A stretch of DNA of 27,976 nt from CALWZE01 sp964645785. Its GTDB lineage: Bacteria > Bacillota > Clostridia > Oscillospirales > Ruminococcaceae. Shown piece by piece: positions 14,335 to 21,695 of this stretch. Under the pieces are notes generated by a model. It saw only the letters and a program-made list of their open reading frames with translations, was not told the origin of the DNA and did not search any database. Location of the stretch: contig CAZYAV010000031.1 of assembly GCA_964645785.1 (NCBI GenBank), positions 1 through 27,976 of the forward strand. The letters run 5' to 3'. Position 1 is the first letter of the stretch, and every line of letters begins with the position of its first letter. The translations under genes and the position numbers were made by a program.

Positions 14335-16362
14335 TCAGGTCTCCGGCGCGGAGGGTTCGACCGTCTCCGCTGTCTGCGCGGGCTGCAAACAGTCTTCCAG
14401 CCGCACATCGCGCAGCATCTCCCCGCTTGTGCCCAGGCGGACGATAATCCAGCCGCTGTCCCCGAGATCAACCGATATAATCGGATAAACCTCGCCGTCC
14501 ACAACGAAGCCCTGCGCGCCCAGCACACGCGCCCGGTTGACCTCGTTGTCGTAAAAGCAGATGACTGCGCTGTCCGCAGTCAGCACCCCGTGCGCCCAGT
14601 TGTCGTCCGAATAATCCGCAATCATCAGCGGGATTTCATCGAAAACCATGACCTCCTCCCCGGTCAGGTCAAGCGCGCCCGCCGCGGGGCGGGGCGCAAA
14701 GACGAACCAGCTCTCCCCGACCTTCGCGCAGACGCAGCTGCCGATAAACCGGTCGATCTGGCGGTAAAAGGTATCCTCGCCCGACATGACATAGAGCATG
14801 TTTTCCCGAACCGACCCGGCCTCGGCCCCGGCGAGCGCCTGCTCCACCGCCGCTGCGTGGCGCGCCTCGTCCCGCCGCGCGAAGAACTGGTCGTTCGAGG
14901 TCATCCCGTTCTGTTCGGCAAGCAGCTGCAAATACAGCGCATCCTGCACCCCCTCCGGGTCGAGCGAGAAGATCCCGTCATAGGCCTGCGCCGCCGTTTG
15001 CCAGAAATCGCCGGTGAACGGGCTTTCATACGCGGGGCGCACCTGCGCAAAGGACTGGTGCTTTTGCACAAGCGCGGGGCCAAGGTCGGCCGCCTGCACC
15101 GCGGCCACCGCCAGCACCACCGCGGCCGTCTGCTTTGCCCGCACCCGGCGGCAGAAAAACAGCGCCGCGCACAGCACCATCAGGTAATTGACCACCCAGA
15201 AAAACCGGCCGCTCGCGCGCAGGATCGAGCACAGGTCGATCACCGTCCAGGAAAGGGGCAGAGTGAACAGCACAAACGAGTTGAGCACCAGCACGTTGGA
15301 AAGGGCGAAAACGGTCAGGCAGGCGCACACAAACACCAGCCCGCCGTGCGCGCGCAGCCTCCTGCCCGTCCCCCGCTTTTTCCAGTGCAGCAGGCTGTCC
15401 GCCGCCGCCGCCCCAAATCCAACAAGGGTGCCCAGCCCGAGGTAGTTGAACCCCTCATAGGTGCCCAGCCCCTGCTTCCATTTCGGCAGCAGCAGGCTCC
15501 AGCTCTCCACCCCCTTGCTGACCGGGTTGAACAGCGCGTTGAGGTTCATGCAGAAATAGCCAAAGCCGATCGCGCGCGACCCGCCAGTGTGAAAGTAGCC
15601 GATGCTGTACGCCGCAAGCAGGCAGGCCGCAGCCGACGCCGCCAGCGTGCCGAGCGGCCGCAGCAGCGCGCGGTGACCCACTGCGTATTCCACGGCCGAG
15701 GCAAAGAGCACCGCAAGCACCATCGGCACAAAATACGGATGGATGAGCAGCGCGAGCGCCGAAAGCCCGATAAACCAGAGACTGGGCGGCGCGGCGCGGC
15801 GCTTTGCGTCAAAATAGAGATACAGCGCCGCAAGAATCAGGAACTGCGCGCTGAGCGCCGTGTGGCGGAACGCGCGCTCCAGCAGAATGGGGTTGAGGAT
15901 AAACAGCAGGCTCGCCGCCAGCGGCTTCGCGAGCCCGTCCACAAACAGGCCGACCAGCCGCGCGGCGCACCCGCCCTGCAAAACAAAGCAGAGCAGCACA
16001 AACAGTCCGAAAAACTGGAACGGCTCGGGCAGAATCCCCTCGATGAGGCGGAACAGAATGCAAAACAGCGGGACGGAATCGGTAAACGCGACGCTGATGC
16101 CGGTCGGGTAATTGACGCTGTCCGCGATGCACAGCGGGAAGCTGAGCGGCGCTTTGCGGTACGCCGCCCAGCCGAGATAATGCTGGAGCACGTCCTGCTC
16201 GATATAGCCGCCCGTGATCCAGTCGATCCGCGTGCAGTCGAGCGGCACAGTGCCATAAATCAGCAGGAACGCCGCGGCGCCCAGCAGCCCGCCCAGCCAG
16301 AACAGCCTGCGTTTTCTGCTTCGCGCCCCGGCCGCATTCAATTTATCCACTTTATAGATCAT
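14335..16362 (-). CDS. DUF6311-family polytopic membrane protein (probable GT-C-type glycosyltransferase)
   Basis: A 675-residue protein. A basic N-terminus and one membrane helix (about 21-38) are followed by an outer loop with GGYIEQDVLQHYLGW (Asp57, Gln60, His61) and FTDSVPL, both typical of DUF6311 proteins. About nine to eleven membrane segments follow, up to roughly residue 430, and the last 245 residues form a soluble, probably extracytoplasmic domain. The fold and the acidic residue in the first loop resemble GT-C transferases, which use lipid-linked sugars on the outer face. It is divergent from a second large membrane protein and a GtrB-like donor enzyme, supporting a role in surface glycan assembly. 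The ATG at 16362 has GGAGG ten bases upstream. The specific sugar and acceptor are unknown. Confidence 0.88.
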   Translation of the reverse strand: MIYKVDKLNAAGARSRKRRLFWLGGLLGAAAFLLIYGTVPLDCTRIDWITGGYIEQDVLQHYLGWAAYRKAPLSFPLCIADSVNYPTGISVAFTDSVPLFCILFRLIEGILPEPFQFFGLFVLLCFVLQGGCAARLVGLFVDGLAKPLAASLLFILNPILLERAFRHTALSAQFLILAALYLYFDAKRRAAPPSLWFIGLSALALLIHPYFVPMVLAVLFASAVEYAVGHRALLRPLGTLAASAAACLLAAYSIGYFHTGGSRAIGFGYFCMNLNALFNPVSKGVESWSLLLPKWKQGLGTYEGFNYLGLGTLVGFGAAAADSLLHWKKRGTGRRLRAHGGLVFVCACLTVFALSNVLVLNSFVLFTLPLSWTVIDLCSILRASGRFFWVVNYLMVLCAALFFCRRVRAKQTAAVVLAVAAVQAADLGPALVQKHQSFAQVRPAYESPFTGDFWQTAAQAYDGIFSLDPEGVQDALYLQLLAEQNGMTSNDQFFARRDEARHAAAVEQALAGAEAGSVRENMLYVMSGEDTFYRQIDRFIGSCVCAKVGESWFVFAPRPAAGALDLTGEEVMVFDEIPLMIADYSDDNWAHGVLTADSAVICFYDNEVNRARVLGAQGFVVDGEVYPIISVDLGDSGWIIVRLGTSGEMLRDVRLEDCLQPAQTAETVEPSAPET

Positions 16363-16471
16363 ATTCCAGCGTCCTCCGGCGGAGCCGCCGCGCGGTTTTC
16401 CGCCGCAGCTTCCGCTACTCCCTTGTTTTTTGCACGGCTGCGAAGCCCGCGCCCCGCCCCGCTTGTTCCTT

Positions 16472-16519
16472 AAAAAACCGCCTCGCCGCTTCCCGGCGCT
16501 TCACGCACGGCGGCGGCGT
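16472..16519 (-). terminator. Probable intrinsic terminator upstream of the DUF6311 gene
   Basis: On the leftward strand an imperfect GC stem (CGCC-GCCGC with GCGGC-GA-GGCG) with a 20-nt loop is followed by T6 (16477-16472). It lies between a strong leftward promoter (16800-16828) and the DUF6311 start at 16362, so it would stop or attenuate that transcript. Confidence 0.55.
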
Positions 16520-16793
16520 TCAAATTTTTACAAGAAAAATCGTGAATGCGTCCGACGTGCGCGCCAATCCCCCCGGCATCCGCCGGCAGCGCGCGCACGG
16601 TTTTTGGAAGAGAGACAAGCTCATATAAAGCCTTATGACGTCCGCGGCCGCACAGGCCGGTAAAGCACGGCCGCCGCTTCGGGCAGCAGCCTGCGCGGGG
16701 TATCGACAGCGGACAAAGGATACATGAATTTTTTCTAAAAATACAAAACAAACCCTCAGCCAAAAGCCCCGGCCTTCCCCGGCGGCTCTGCAC
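16472..16793 (-). ncRNA. Candidate structured leader or small RNA (about 320 nt)
   Basis: The segment runs from a strong leftward promoter to a probable intrinsic terminator and has no convincing protein: the 107-codon frame inside begins with GTG at the predicted transcript start and has no ribosome binding site. A strong internal hairpin (9-bp stem 16556-16564 with 16591-16599, with an inner 5-bp stem) supports RNA structure. I could not match it to RNase P RNA, tmRNA, SRP RNA, T-box or a known riboswitch by eye. It could be a small RNA or an attenuator leader for the DUF6311 gene. Confidence 0.3.
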
Positions 16794-16799
16794 GGTCTT

Positions 16800-16828
16800 A
16801 TTATAATAAGCCGCGCGTAAAATAACAA
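16800..16828 (-). promoter_or_regulatory. Leftward sigma-A promoter in the glycan cassette
   Basis: TTGTTA (16828-16823) and a perfect TATAAT (16805-16800) are 17 bp apart on the leftward strand. Its transcript would start near 16793, about 430 bases before the DUF6311 start codon. Confidence 0.7.
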
Positions 16829-16833
16829 CTTTA

Positions 16834-16863
16834 TTGTCAGCCCCGGGCGCGCCATGCTATAAT
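16834..16863 (+). promoter_or_regulatory. Rightward sigma-A promoter in the glycan cassette
   Basis: TTGTCA (16834-16839, five of six) and a perfect TATAAT (16858-16863) are 18 bp apart. The -35 lies only five bases from the -35 of the leftward promoter, so the two are back to back. The leader before the next gene is about 175 nt. Confidence 0.75.
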
Positions 16864-16869
16864 AAAAAC

Positions 16870-17030
16870 AATCGTTTAATCCGGCGGCGTTCGCCCCGCG
16901 CGGCCGCAGCGGCTGCCCCGCCAACTCGGGCGACGCCCGGCCTGGTGAGGTTTGCCCGCGGCCGTGCCGCTAAGCCCGGTTCCGGCAGCGCGGGGCGGCT
17001 GTGTCCCATTTTTTGGCAATTGATTCATTT
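16870..17030 (+). promoter_or_regulatory. Structured 5' leader of the rightward glycan genes
   Basis: A 9-bp pairing (16893-16901 with 16988-16996) could close a domain of about 100 nt, and a T6 run (17009-17014) follows 12 bases later. Other GC-rich pairings compete for the same right arm. This could be an attenuator or riboswitch-like leader, but no known class is recognised and GC-rich DNA folds easily by chance. Confidence 0.25.
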
Positions 17031-17044
17031 AAGAAGGTGTGCGA

Positions 17045-19078
17045 TTGAAAACCCGCATAAAGCAGCTGGCAGGCTTTGAGCCCTCGCGGCGGACAGCGAT
17101 CTTTATCGCAGCGGCGCTTGCGGTGCTGCGACTGTTGGCTCTGAGCCAGCAGTCGCTGACCCTGTACCCCGAGACGAGCATGATCGACGACATGCTCACC
17201 GTCCGGGCTGCGCGCTGCATCCTTTCCGGGGAGTGGCTCGGCGCCTACAACTACCTGACCCTCAGCAAGCACATGCTCTTTGCGCTGTGGCTCGCGCTGA
17301 TTCACCGGCTCGGCATCTCCTATCTGCTCGCGGGGCAGCTGCTGTACACGGCGGCGTCGGGGGCGCTGGCGCAGTGCTTTGCGCCCGTCATCCGGCGGCG
17401 CGCCTGGAGGCTGCTGTTTTTTGCCGGGCTGCTGTTCAATCCGGCCTCCTTTGCGGATTTCACATTGCGGGTATATCGGGACAACATCACCGTCTCCTTT
17501 GTGATGCTGACCTTTGCGGGGTTCATCGGCCTTGCGCTGCGCTGCACCGGCCGCAAACCGGCCGCGCTGCTTGGGTGGGGCGCACTGGGCGGGTTCGCGC
17601 TTGGCTGCTCGCTGCTGCTGCGGGAGGACGGCTGGTGGCTGCTGCCCGCGGCCTGCCTGCCCCTTGCCGCGGCGCTCTTTCTGATTCTGCGCCGGCGGCC
17701 GGCAAGATGGGGCGCACGGCTTGCCGCGCTGCTGTGCCCCGTCGCGGTGGCGGCGGCCTGCGTCTGTGCCTATTGCGGGATGAATTACGTGCATTACGGC
17801 CGGTTCATCATCAGCGACCTGACCTCCCCGGAATTTCAGGCGGCCTACGGCGCGATGACCCGGGTGATTCCGGACGAGGCGGACACCAACCCGATTGTGC
17901 CGGTGCCGCCCTCCTCGCTTGAAAAGCTCTACGCCGTCTCCCCGCATTTTGCCGCGCTGCGCCCCTACCTTGAAAGCGAGGATTTCACCCGCTGGCAGAA
18001 GGACTGCGGGGATGGGCGTCTGTCCTATTACGGCGGCTCGCTGTACTGGGCTGTGCGCAGTGCCGCCTCCCTTGCCGGATATTACGAGACGCCGGAAACC
18101 GCCCGCCAGTATTACCTCGCACTTGCGCAGGAGATCAACGACGCCTGCGATTCGGGTGCGTTCCCCGCGCTCGGCCGCCGCAGCGGGCTGAATTCCCCCG
18201 TCACGGCCGACCGCATTCTGCCCACCCTCAAGGAATCCCTGCGCTCGCTGTACGTGACGGTGACCTACGACCGGATTGTCGACGACCCGGAGCTGAGCGT
18301 CGGCAGCGAGCAGCTGATGGACGAGCTGGAGGCGTTCCTGCACGCCAAAGCCAAGCGAACCGCCAAAACCGAAAACGGCGGCCTGCGGATTGTCGTGTGG
18401 GCGTTCGGCAAAAACGGCCCGGTGGACGCGACGCTGCTGGACGCGCAGGGCAGCCCCGTCCCGGCCGAGCTCTCGCTCGGCACCGGCTCGGACATCTATC
18501 TGGACGAGCTGTATGCCGGCCGGGATTGGCGGTACACCGCCGTCTGCCGCAAAACGCTGCGGCTGGACATGCCCGACGAGCCGCAGGCGCTTTGCATTCA
18601 GCTTTCCGGCGTGGACGGAACCTTCACCGTCCCGGCCGCCGTGAGCGAAAAGAGCGCGCAGGGGGACATTTTTTACTGCGTCGAATATGTCGGCGCGGAT
18701 TACGACGAGCAGGTGGAGCACGGCTTTGTCGAGCTGTGGCTGTACCGGCTGATGCGGGTGTACGTCCTGTTTTGCCGGGTTGCCGGGGCGCTTGCGTTTG
18801 CGGGCGCGGCGGCGCTGTGTCTTTGCGCGCTCGGCCGGTGCATCCGGCGGCGCGCGGTTCCCGGGCAGGCTGCGGCGCCGGCGCTGCTTTGCCTGCTGCT
18901 GCTTGCCATGGCGGCGCTGCGCATCGGCATGGTCTCCTTTGCGGAGGTCTCCGCGTTCGGCATCGGCACCTATCCGATGTACCTCGCGGCGGTTTACCCG
19001 CTGCTCATTTCCTTTGAGTTCCTGAGCGTCCCGCTCTTTGCGGCTGTAAAATCCGGCGGAAAAGGAGAAAAGCCATGA
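17045..19078 (+). CDS. Large polytopic membrane protein, probable surface-glycan transferase
   Basis: A 677-residue protein, not assigned to a named family. It has about eight or nine membrane helices in the first 240 residues, a central domain of about 330 residues that is probably outside the membrane (three short WxxD/YYG-like patches, few hydrophobic runs), and three or four C-terminal helices (about 590-665). Asp48-Asp49 (SMIDDML) lie in the first outer loop, where GT-C glycosyltransferases often carry their catalytic acid. The chosen start is TTG at 17045, seven bases after AAGAAGG; a GTG two codons earlier is too close to that site. Its stop overlaps the next gene, a GtrB-like enzyme, by four bases. 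A role in transferring lipid-linked sugar is inferred from layout. Confidence 0.8.
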   Translation: MKTRIKQLAGFEPSRRTAIFIAAALAVLRLLALSQQSLTLYPETSMIDDMLTVRAARCILSGEWLGAYNYLTLSKHMLFALWLALIHRLGISYLLAGQLLYTAASGALAQCFAPVIRRRAWRLLFFAGLLFNPASFADFTLRVYRDNITVSFVMLTFAGFIGLALRCTGRKPAALLGWGALGGFALGCSLLLREDGWWLLPAACLPLAAALFLILRRRPARWGARLAALLCPVAVAAACVCAYCGMNYVHYGRFIISDLTSPEFQAAYGAMTRVIPDEADTNPIVPVPPSSLEKLYAVSPHFAALRPYLESEDFTRWQKDCGDGRLSYYGGSLYWAVRSAASLAGYYETPETARQYYLALAQEINDACDSGAFPALGRRSGLNSPVTADRILPTLKESLRSLYVTVTYDRIVDDPELSVGSEQLMDELEAFLHAKAKRTAKTENGGLRIVVWAFGKNGPVDATLLDAQGSPVPAELSLGTGSDIYLDELYAGRDWRYTAVCRKTLRLDMPDEPQALCIQLSGVDGTFTVPAAVSEKSAQGDIFYCVEYVGADYDEQVEHGFVELWLYRLMRVYVLFCRVAGALAFAGAAALCLCALGRCIRRRAVPGQAAAPALLCLLLLAMAALRIGMVSFAEVSAFGIGTYPMYLAAVYPLLISFEFLSVPLFAAVKSGGKGEKP

Positions 19079-20004
19079 AGCTGATTTCGATTGTCGTCCC
19101 CTGCTACAACGAGCAGGAATCCCTGCCGCTCTTTTACAGCGCCATCTGCGAAACGGCCGCCGCGCTCGCCGGGCGCGCCGGATTCGAGCTGCTGTTTGTC
19201 AACGACGGTTCAACCGACGGGACGCTGGAGGTGCTGCGCGGGCTGGCCGCGCGGGACGGGCGCGTGCACTATCTCTCCTTCTCCCGCAATTTCGGCAAGG
19301 AAGCCGCCATGTACGCCGGGCTGCAAAAAGCAACCGGCGACTATATTGCGCTGATGGACGCGGATTTGCAGGACCCGCCCGCGCTGCTGGGCGAGATGCT
19401 GGACGGGCTGGAGCGGGAGGGGTTCGACTGTGTCGCGACCCGGCGGGTCACCCGCAGGGGGGAGCCGCGCCTGCGCTCCTTTTTCGCGCGGCTGTTTTAC
19501 CGGATCATCAACCGCATCTCCAAAACCGAAATTGTGGACGGCGCGCGGGATTTCCGGATGATGACCCGGCAGATGGTGGACGCCATCCTCTCGATGACCG
19601 AGTACAACCGCTTTTCCAAGGGCATCTTCAGCTGGGTCGGCTTTGAGACCAAATGGCTGGAATACGAAAACGTCGAACGGGTCGCGGGCGAGACAAAATG
19701 GTCGTTCTGGAAGCTGTTTATCTATTCGCTCGAGGGCATTGTCTCCTTTTCCACCGCGCCGCTCGCGATCTCCTCGGTGCTGGGGCTTCTCTTCTGCCTG
19801 GTCGCGTTTATCCTGCTGCTGGTTTACGGGATCAAGGCGCTCGTCTGGGGCGACCCGGTCGCGGGCTTTCCGACCCTGATCTGCGCGATTTTCCTCATCG
19901 GCGGGGTGCAGCTGTTCTGCATCGGCATCCTCGGGCAGTACCTGTCCAAAACCTATCTGGAGAGCAAGCGCCGGCCGATTTATATCATCAAAGAGGAGAA
20001 ATAA
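19075..20004 (+). CDS. GtrB-type polyprenyl-phosphate glycosyltransferase (GT2)
   Basis: A 309-residue GT2 enzyme of the DPM1/GtrB/YkcC type, which moves a sugar from a nucleotide donor to undecaprenyl phosphate on the inner membrane face. The GT-A domain starts ISIVVPCYNEQESLP, has Asp44 in VNDGSTDGT, and the DADLQDPP metal/donor motif at 95-102. The NRFSKGIFSWVGF stretch and AGETKWSFWKL are typical of this clade. Two membrane helices (about 230-256 and 267-292) anchor the C-terminus. It overlaps the upstream membrane-protein gene by ATGA. No GtrA-like flippase is in the window. The sugar is probably glucose-like or N-acetylhexosamine, but cannot be fixed from sequence. Confidence 0.94.
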   Translation: MKLISIVVPCYNEQESLPLFYSAICETAAALAGRAGFELLFVNDGSTDGTLEVLRGLAARDGRVHYLSFSRNFGKEAAMYAGLQKATGDYIALMDADLQDPPALLGEMLDGLEREGFDCVATRRVTRRGEPRLRSFFARLFYRIINRISKTEIVDGARDFRMMTRQMVDAILSMTEYNRFSKGIFSWVGFETKWLEYENVERVAGETKWSFWKLFIYSLEGIVSFSTAPLAISSVLGLLFCLVAFILLLVYGIKALVWGDPVAGFPTLICAIFLIGGVQLFCIGILGQYLSKTYLESKRRPIYIIKEEK

Positions 20005-20038
20005 AGCCCCCTTTTTAAGCCGGAGCGCGCCGCCCGCG

Positions 20039-20067
20039 TTGACGGGGCGGCCAAAAGCGGGTACAAT
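20039..20067 (+). promoter_or_regulatory. Sigma-A promoter of metA
   Basis: TTGACG (20039-20044) and TACAAT (20062-20067) are 17 bp apart, each five of six to consensus. The leader is about 130 nt and ends with a short hairpin (20175-20181 with 20183-20189) just before the ribosome binding site. I see no S-box (SAM riboswitch) or T-box signature in it. Confidence 0.75.
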
Positions 20068-20202
20068 AGCCATTGCCCGCAAGGGTGCGGTTTGTCCGCC
20101 GGGCTGCGCATTCTATCCGCCGCCCGTTCGGCCGGCTCGGCCTTGCCGCCGGTAAAATTCATCATAAACGCAGATGCCCGCCGCGGGCAGAAGAGGAGTT
20201 CC

Positions 20203-21120
20203 ATGCCGCTGATTATCCCCAAAGACCTCCCGGCTTCCGAAAAGCTGCGGGAGGAGAATATCTTCATCATGCACCAGAGCCGGGCGGACACTCAGGATAT
20301 CCGCCCGCTGCACATCGCGATTGTCAATTTGATGCCCACCAAGATCCAGACCGAGACCCAGCTTGCGCGGGTGCTGGCAAACAGCCCGTTGCAGGTTGAG
20401 CTGACCCTTGTGTGCATGGGCTCGCACGAGAGCCGCCACACCGCCGCCGACCATCTGCGCAGCTTTTACAAGACCTTTGACGAGGTCAAGTCCCGCCGCT
20501 TCGACGGCATGATTATCACCGGCGCGCCGGTGGAGACCCTGCCGTTCGAGCAGGTCGACTACTGGCCGGAGCTGTGCGAGATTATGGAATACAGCAAGGC
20601 GAACGTGTTCAGCACCCTGCATGTCTGCTGGGGCGCACAGGCCGGGCTGTACTATCATTACGGCATCAACAAGCACCCGGTCGGCCACAAGGTGTTCGGG
20701 GTGTTCCCCCACCGGGTCACGCGGCCGTTCAACCCGCTGGTGCGCGGGTTCGACGAGGTGTTTTACGCCCCGCACAGCCGCCACACCGAGGTGCTGGAAA
20801 GCGAAGTTGCCCGCGTGCCCGCGCTGCGGATTCTCGCCAAAAGCGAGGAGGCCGGGCTGCACATCCTCAGCACCGAGAACGGCCGCCAGGTGTTTGTGTG
20901 CGGCCATCAGGAATACGACCGGGACACCCTGCGGCTCGAGTACGAGCGGGACGTCGCGGCCGGGCTGCCCATCGAGGTGCCCAAAAATTACTTTGTGGAC
21001 GACGACCCCTCCAAAGAGATTATCTTCCGCTGGCGCAGCCACGCCAACCTGCTGTACGGCAACTGGCTCAATTACTACGTGTATCAGTCCACCCCGTACG
21101 ACCTGAACGAGCTGGGCTGA
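20203..21120 (+). CDS. metA: Homoserine O-acetyltransferase (MetA family)
   Basis: A 305-residue MetA enzyme that acylates homoserine in the first committed step of methionine synthesis. The catalytic residues fall at the family positions: Cys142 (HVCWGAQAG), His235 and Glu237 (CGHQEY). Residue 111 is Glu (GAPVE), the change known to switch this family from succinyl-CoA to acetyl-CoA, so acetyl-homoserine is the expected product despite the usual succinyltransferase label. Residues MPTK (44-47) and the length match the family. The ATG at 20203 follows AGAGGAG. It stands alone with its own promoter and ends before terminators in the convergent region. Confidence 0.96.
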   Translation: MPLIIPKDLPASEKLREENIFIMHQSRADTQDIRPLHIAIVNLMPTKIQTETQLARVLANSPLQVELTLVCMGSHESRHTAADHLRSFYKTFDEVKSRRFDGMIITGAPVETLPFEQVDYWPELCEIMEYSKANVFSTLHVCWGAQAGLYYHYGINKHPVGHKVFGVFPHRVTRPFNPLVRGFDEVFYAPHSRHTEVLESEVARVPALRILAKSEEAGLHILSTENGRQVFVCGHQEYDRDTLRLEYERDVAAGLPIEVPKNYFVDDDPSKEIIFRWRSHANLLYGNWLNYYVYQSTPYDLNELG

Positions 21121-21300
21121 CCGCCGCGCCGGTTTGGTCCATGCAAAAAGCTGCCCTTTGGCGGCCGCGGAGACGCAGGGGACGGTCGCGGCCTCTGCCA
21201 GAGATTGGCCGCAGTGCATCGCAGCATCAACCCGGGGCAAGCCCCGCAGGCAAGCCGCTGCGCACCGCAGGGGTGCGTCCTGCCCGGAACACAGGGACGC

Positions 21301-21335
21301 AAAACGCGCCGGACTCTTCTGTCCGGCGCGTTTTT
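21301..21335. terminator. Bidirectional terminator, metA-proximal copy
   Basis: A 14-bp perfect stem (21301-21314 with 21321-21334) with a TCTTCT loop has TTTTT on the right and TTTT on the left, so it can stop metA transcription and anything reading leftward past the kinase gene. Confidence 0.85.
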
Positions 21336-21543
21336 CTGCACACAAGCCCCGCGGCGGCAAACCGGCGGCGTGCAGCCTCCCGCGGGCATTCCGGCGCAAA
21401 GGCACGCCGCGTTCCCCGTCCCGGCGGCGCGTGCCGGGCGGGCTTCCCCTCAGCAGCGCGTGCAGAGGACGGTCGCGGCATCCGCACAGAAATCGGCCGC
21501 GGCGCACCGCAGGGGTGCGATTTGCCCGGGACACAGGAACGCG

Positions 21544-21577
21544 AAACGCGCCGGACTCTTCTGTCCGGCGCGTTTTT
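21544..21577. terminator. Bidirectional terminator, kinase-proximal copy
   Basis: The same hairpin as at 21301-21335, with a 13-bp stem, TCTTCT loop and TTTTT to the right; the left side keeps TTT. It lies about 120 bases past the stop of the leftward kinase gene. Confidence 0.8.
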
Positions 21578-21695
21578 CTGCACACAAGCCCCGCGGCGGC
21601 AAACCGGCGGCGTGCAGCCCCCGCGGGTATTCCGGCACAGAGGCACGCCGCATGTCGCGCCCCGTCCCGGCAGCGCATGCCAGGCGGGTTCCCTC

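Larger units (their letters stand above)
16363..17044. other. Divergent intergenic region of the glycan cassette
   Basis: About 680 bases. From left to right it holds the leftward terminator (16472-16519), a strong hairpin that on the rightward strand is followed by T5 (16556-16605), the back-to-back promoters (16800-16863), and a GC-rich structured leader for the rightward gene. No supported protein-coding gene. Confidence 0.6.

Noticed and set aside
13888..16473. An 861-codon rightward ORF over the DUF6311, DUF1858 and trmK genes
   Set aside because: It is antisense to well-supported genes, is rich in Arg, Pro, His and Gln as expected for GC-rich shadow frames, and has no ribosome binding site or recognisable domain.
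16472..16793. RNase P RNA, tmRNA or SRP RNA
   Set aside because: The size fits loosely, but I found none of their conserved motifs.
16470..16793. Leftward 107-codon protein
   Set aside because: It would begin with GTG at the predicted transcript start with no ribosome binding site and stop inside the terminator T-run; no recognisable domain.
16864..17040. c-di-GMP riboswitch on the leftward strand
   Set aside because: A GGGCAAACC string is present, but the other conserved half (GACGCAAAGCC) is missing and the strand opposes the gene it would control.
20068..20202. SAM riboswitch or T-box in the metA leader
   Set aside because: None of the conserved S-box or T-box strings is visible in the roughly 130-nt leader; only a short hairpin near the ribosome binding site.
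21301..21619. CRISPR array
   Set aside because: Only two long identical blocks with a 242-base period; no short regular repeats or spacers.
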